Assembly: GCF_037975245.1 (NCBI RefSeq)
Contig: NC_092582.1
Coordinates: 25,954,077 to 26,018,076 of the forward strand
Length of the DNA: 64,000 bases
Direction of reading: 5' to 3'
Source of the DNA: Apostichopus japonicus
Lineage: Eukaryota; Echinodermata; Holothuroidea; Aspidochirotida; Stichopodidae
A program made the translations under genes and the position numbers. Numbering within the stretch: position 1 is the first letter of the stretch; each line of letters begins with the position of its first letter. The notes under the pieces are model-generated. The model searched no databases. It had not been told where the DNA came from and saw nothing but the letters and a program-made list of their open reading frames with translations. Shown piece by piece: positions 62,176 to 64,000 of this stretch.

Positions 62176-63267
62176 AGTGTTGTAAATATTGGTCACATGC
62201 AAGGCAAGAAAATCATGAAAAATGTATAAATTCTTTTAGCTGAACTTATAGATCTATAATGGTTCATGGAGGTCAACAGGTGACCAGATTGCATGAAGGC
62301 AGTCTGGCTATTAATGGTAATATTAAATATGATTTAATTATCTTTAGACTTTGTGACAACAGTTATTACTTTCATATTCATCTTTATGTCACTTTCATAT
62401 AGTAGAGCTGGGTCGGGGTGGGGAGGGTGCGAAGGCTGTGGGTCGGTGCACAGTTCTCCTTAAGAAGTGTACTGTTATCTCCCAGTCTTCTTTACATACA
62501 TCAGCTGGTTCTATCATGAATTATATATTCAAGGTTTAATGACAGAAGTACATAAGAGAAATTTTAAAGATTCATACAGTTTATCAGCATGTTTTAATGT
62601 TACCTAGCTCATTGTATGTAAACCTGCTGTTAACCATTTGAGCTGTGATATAAAATGTAATGAATGGGAGTGCTGTCCCCCCCCCACTCTTTAAGATTTT
62701 TCTAAAATGAAGGGTACTTAGATGCAAAATAGGTGCTATGTTTTGTCACTCTTGAAACAATGTTGAAGATTCATCAACTGTGTATGATGTACTGCATATA
62801 CATGTAACTTATATACTGTACTTTAAAAATTTATTGTACAAGCAGTCTCCCTACAAGTGAGGGAGCACCCACTTCCTCCTTGATTTTATTCAGGGGATTA
62901 AAGTCCCCACAAATAAAACATGGTTGCAACCCATATGTGACACTACAGCAGTCTTTGTGGGCAATACACTTCACATGTTAGCTGTAAAAGCTCCCTACAC
63001 TATTAGTAAGTAAATTATGTAAAAGTGCATATTTGATTTGATTGAAGCTGGAGATACGTCAATCGGAAATGAGCATTACCAGCACAAACCCTGGAAATTC
63101 TGGATATTTTCCCAATAATGGGTTGTCTTGGACCAGTTAGGGTGGTGTAAAGCACTGCAGTATTTTGGGTTACACAAACTACAATAATGCTTGTATATAT
63201 GGAATATTGAAACTCAATCTCTGGAAAACCTTGCATTTCATTTGACCTTTACTCACTGGCAGGTTAG

Positions 63268-63971
63268 CAGGCACGTATCCAGGGGGGGGGGCGTTGGGTG
63301 TGCCCCCCGGGTAAGAAAAAGAGGAGAGAAGAAAAAGAGAAGAAAAAGAGGAGGGGAAGAGAAGGAGGAGAGGAAGGAAGGGAAAAGAAAAAGAAGAAAG
63401 AGAGAAAAAGGAGAAAAGGAGGGAGTAAAAGAAAAACGCCAAGACACCGGGAAGAGAATGAGGAACAGTGACATAATTACAGTGCTGATCCCTATTATAT
63501 TCACAGGGTAGCCAGTGACGGATCGAGGATTTCGGAAGGGGCGTGCGCCTCACCCTACCCCTTACACAGACAACTCCATTTTTGACGTTTCCATTTTTCC
63601 TCTCTCACTAATGTATCTATATATATACAATATATGGTCTATCATAACGCGTGTATGTGTATGGACGCCTTAAACAATTGTACAATGTGCTATGAAACCG
63701 ACTCGACCGAGTCGTCGGAGAACATGACGCATTTCGGGAAGGGGGCCCCCCCCCCGAACAAAATTTTTCTATGATATCGCAAGTAATTTCAAAATAGATA
63801 GAGGCTTACATGCAATTTACAAGGCCTGGAAGTGTCATTTCCAGCGATCTGGGAGGTATTTTCGGCCAAAATTTTCTTGTACGCTTCGCGCCAACTCATG
63901 GTGGCGCTACGCTTAGATAGTTTGCCTACAGGCTTTGCCCCTCCCTTGGCAAATTCCTCGCTACACGCCTG
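63268..63971. mobile_element. Inverted-repeat element copy at the window edge
   Basis: It begins CAGGCACGTATCCAGG. A polypurine tract (63311-63430) follows, the reverse complement of 5460-5625 and 42660-42815, and then the segment shared with 5240-5340 and the hairpin core in reverse (about 63870-63925). It ends CCTCGCTACACGCCTG, an imperfect inverted match (13 of 16). No TSD was recognised, so one end may belong to another copy. Confidence 0.6.
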
Positions 63972-64000
63972 TTCGAATTTGTAAAGCAAACAGCAGATGT

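Overview
This is animal (eukaryotic) genomic DNA: intron-rich genes with GT..AG boundaries, AT-rich intergenic sequence, many poly-G/poly-C tracts, minisatellites and numerous short non-autonomous DNA transposons. An EDEM3 orthologue, a NACHT-domain NLR-type gene and THAP-type zinc fingers together suggest a marine invertebrate deuterostome. An echinoderm, perhaps a sea cucumber, is my best guess, but it is inference only.

Layout. 1-7.5 kb: a possible small three-exon + strand gene of unknown function (3274-7469). Its first intron carries a 2 kb inverted-repeat transposon with two others nested inside, followed by a 1 kb hAT-like element. 7.5-10.9 kb: no gene seen; an AT microsatellite. 10.9-29.6 kb: the one gene I can reconstruct completely, EDEM3. 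It has 20 coding exons and 1,111 codons, all splice phases agree, and it encodes signal peptide, GH47 alpha-mannosidase domain, PA domain and a C-terminal KQEL retrieval signal. Six of its 19 introns carry a minisatellite that starts at, or includes, the 5' splice site. In three of them the repeat unit contains the end of the coding exon. 29.6-33.8 kb: AT-rich 3' UTR or flank, then a minisatellite.

33.9-37.4 kb: a transposon cluster with readable terminal inverted repeats (TIRs) and target-site duplications (TSDs) around a THAP zinc-finger ORF, which has a CRE/ETS promoter-like segment just upstream. 39.3-39.8 kb: a small secreted-protein reading frame that is out of register halfway. 41.2-46.5 kb: further element copies. 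49.6-51.9 kb: a 2.3 kb foldback-like element built of palindromic repeats, ending 66 bp before the first identified exon of an NLR-type gene (51963-54272). No LRR exons are visible for that gene. 54.3-64 kb: a minisatellite, a decayed THAP first exon, two perfect hairpins, a probable minus-strand 3' UTR and another transposon copy at the edge.

The genes do not form a pathway. EDEM3 is ER quality control, the NLR is cytosolic immune sensing, and the THAP ORFs are transcription-factor or transposase-derived DNA-binding domains. The most unusual signals are the splice-donor-anchored tandem repeats in EDEM3, the hairpin core shared by several transposon families with different ends, and the foldback array beside the NLR gene.
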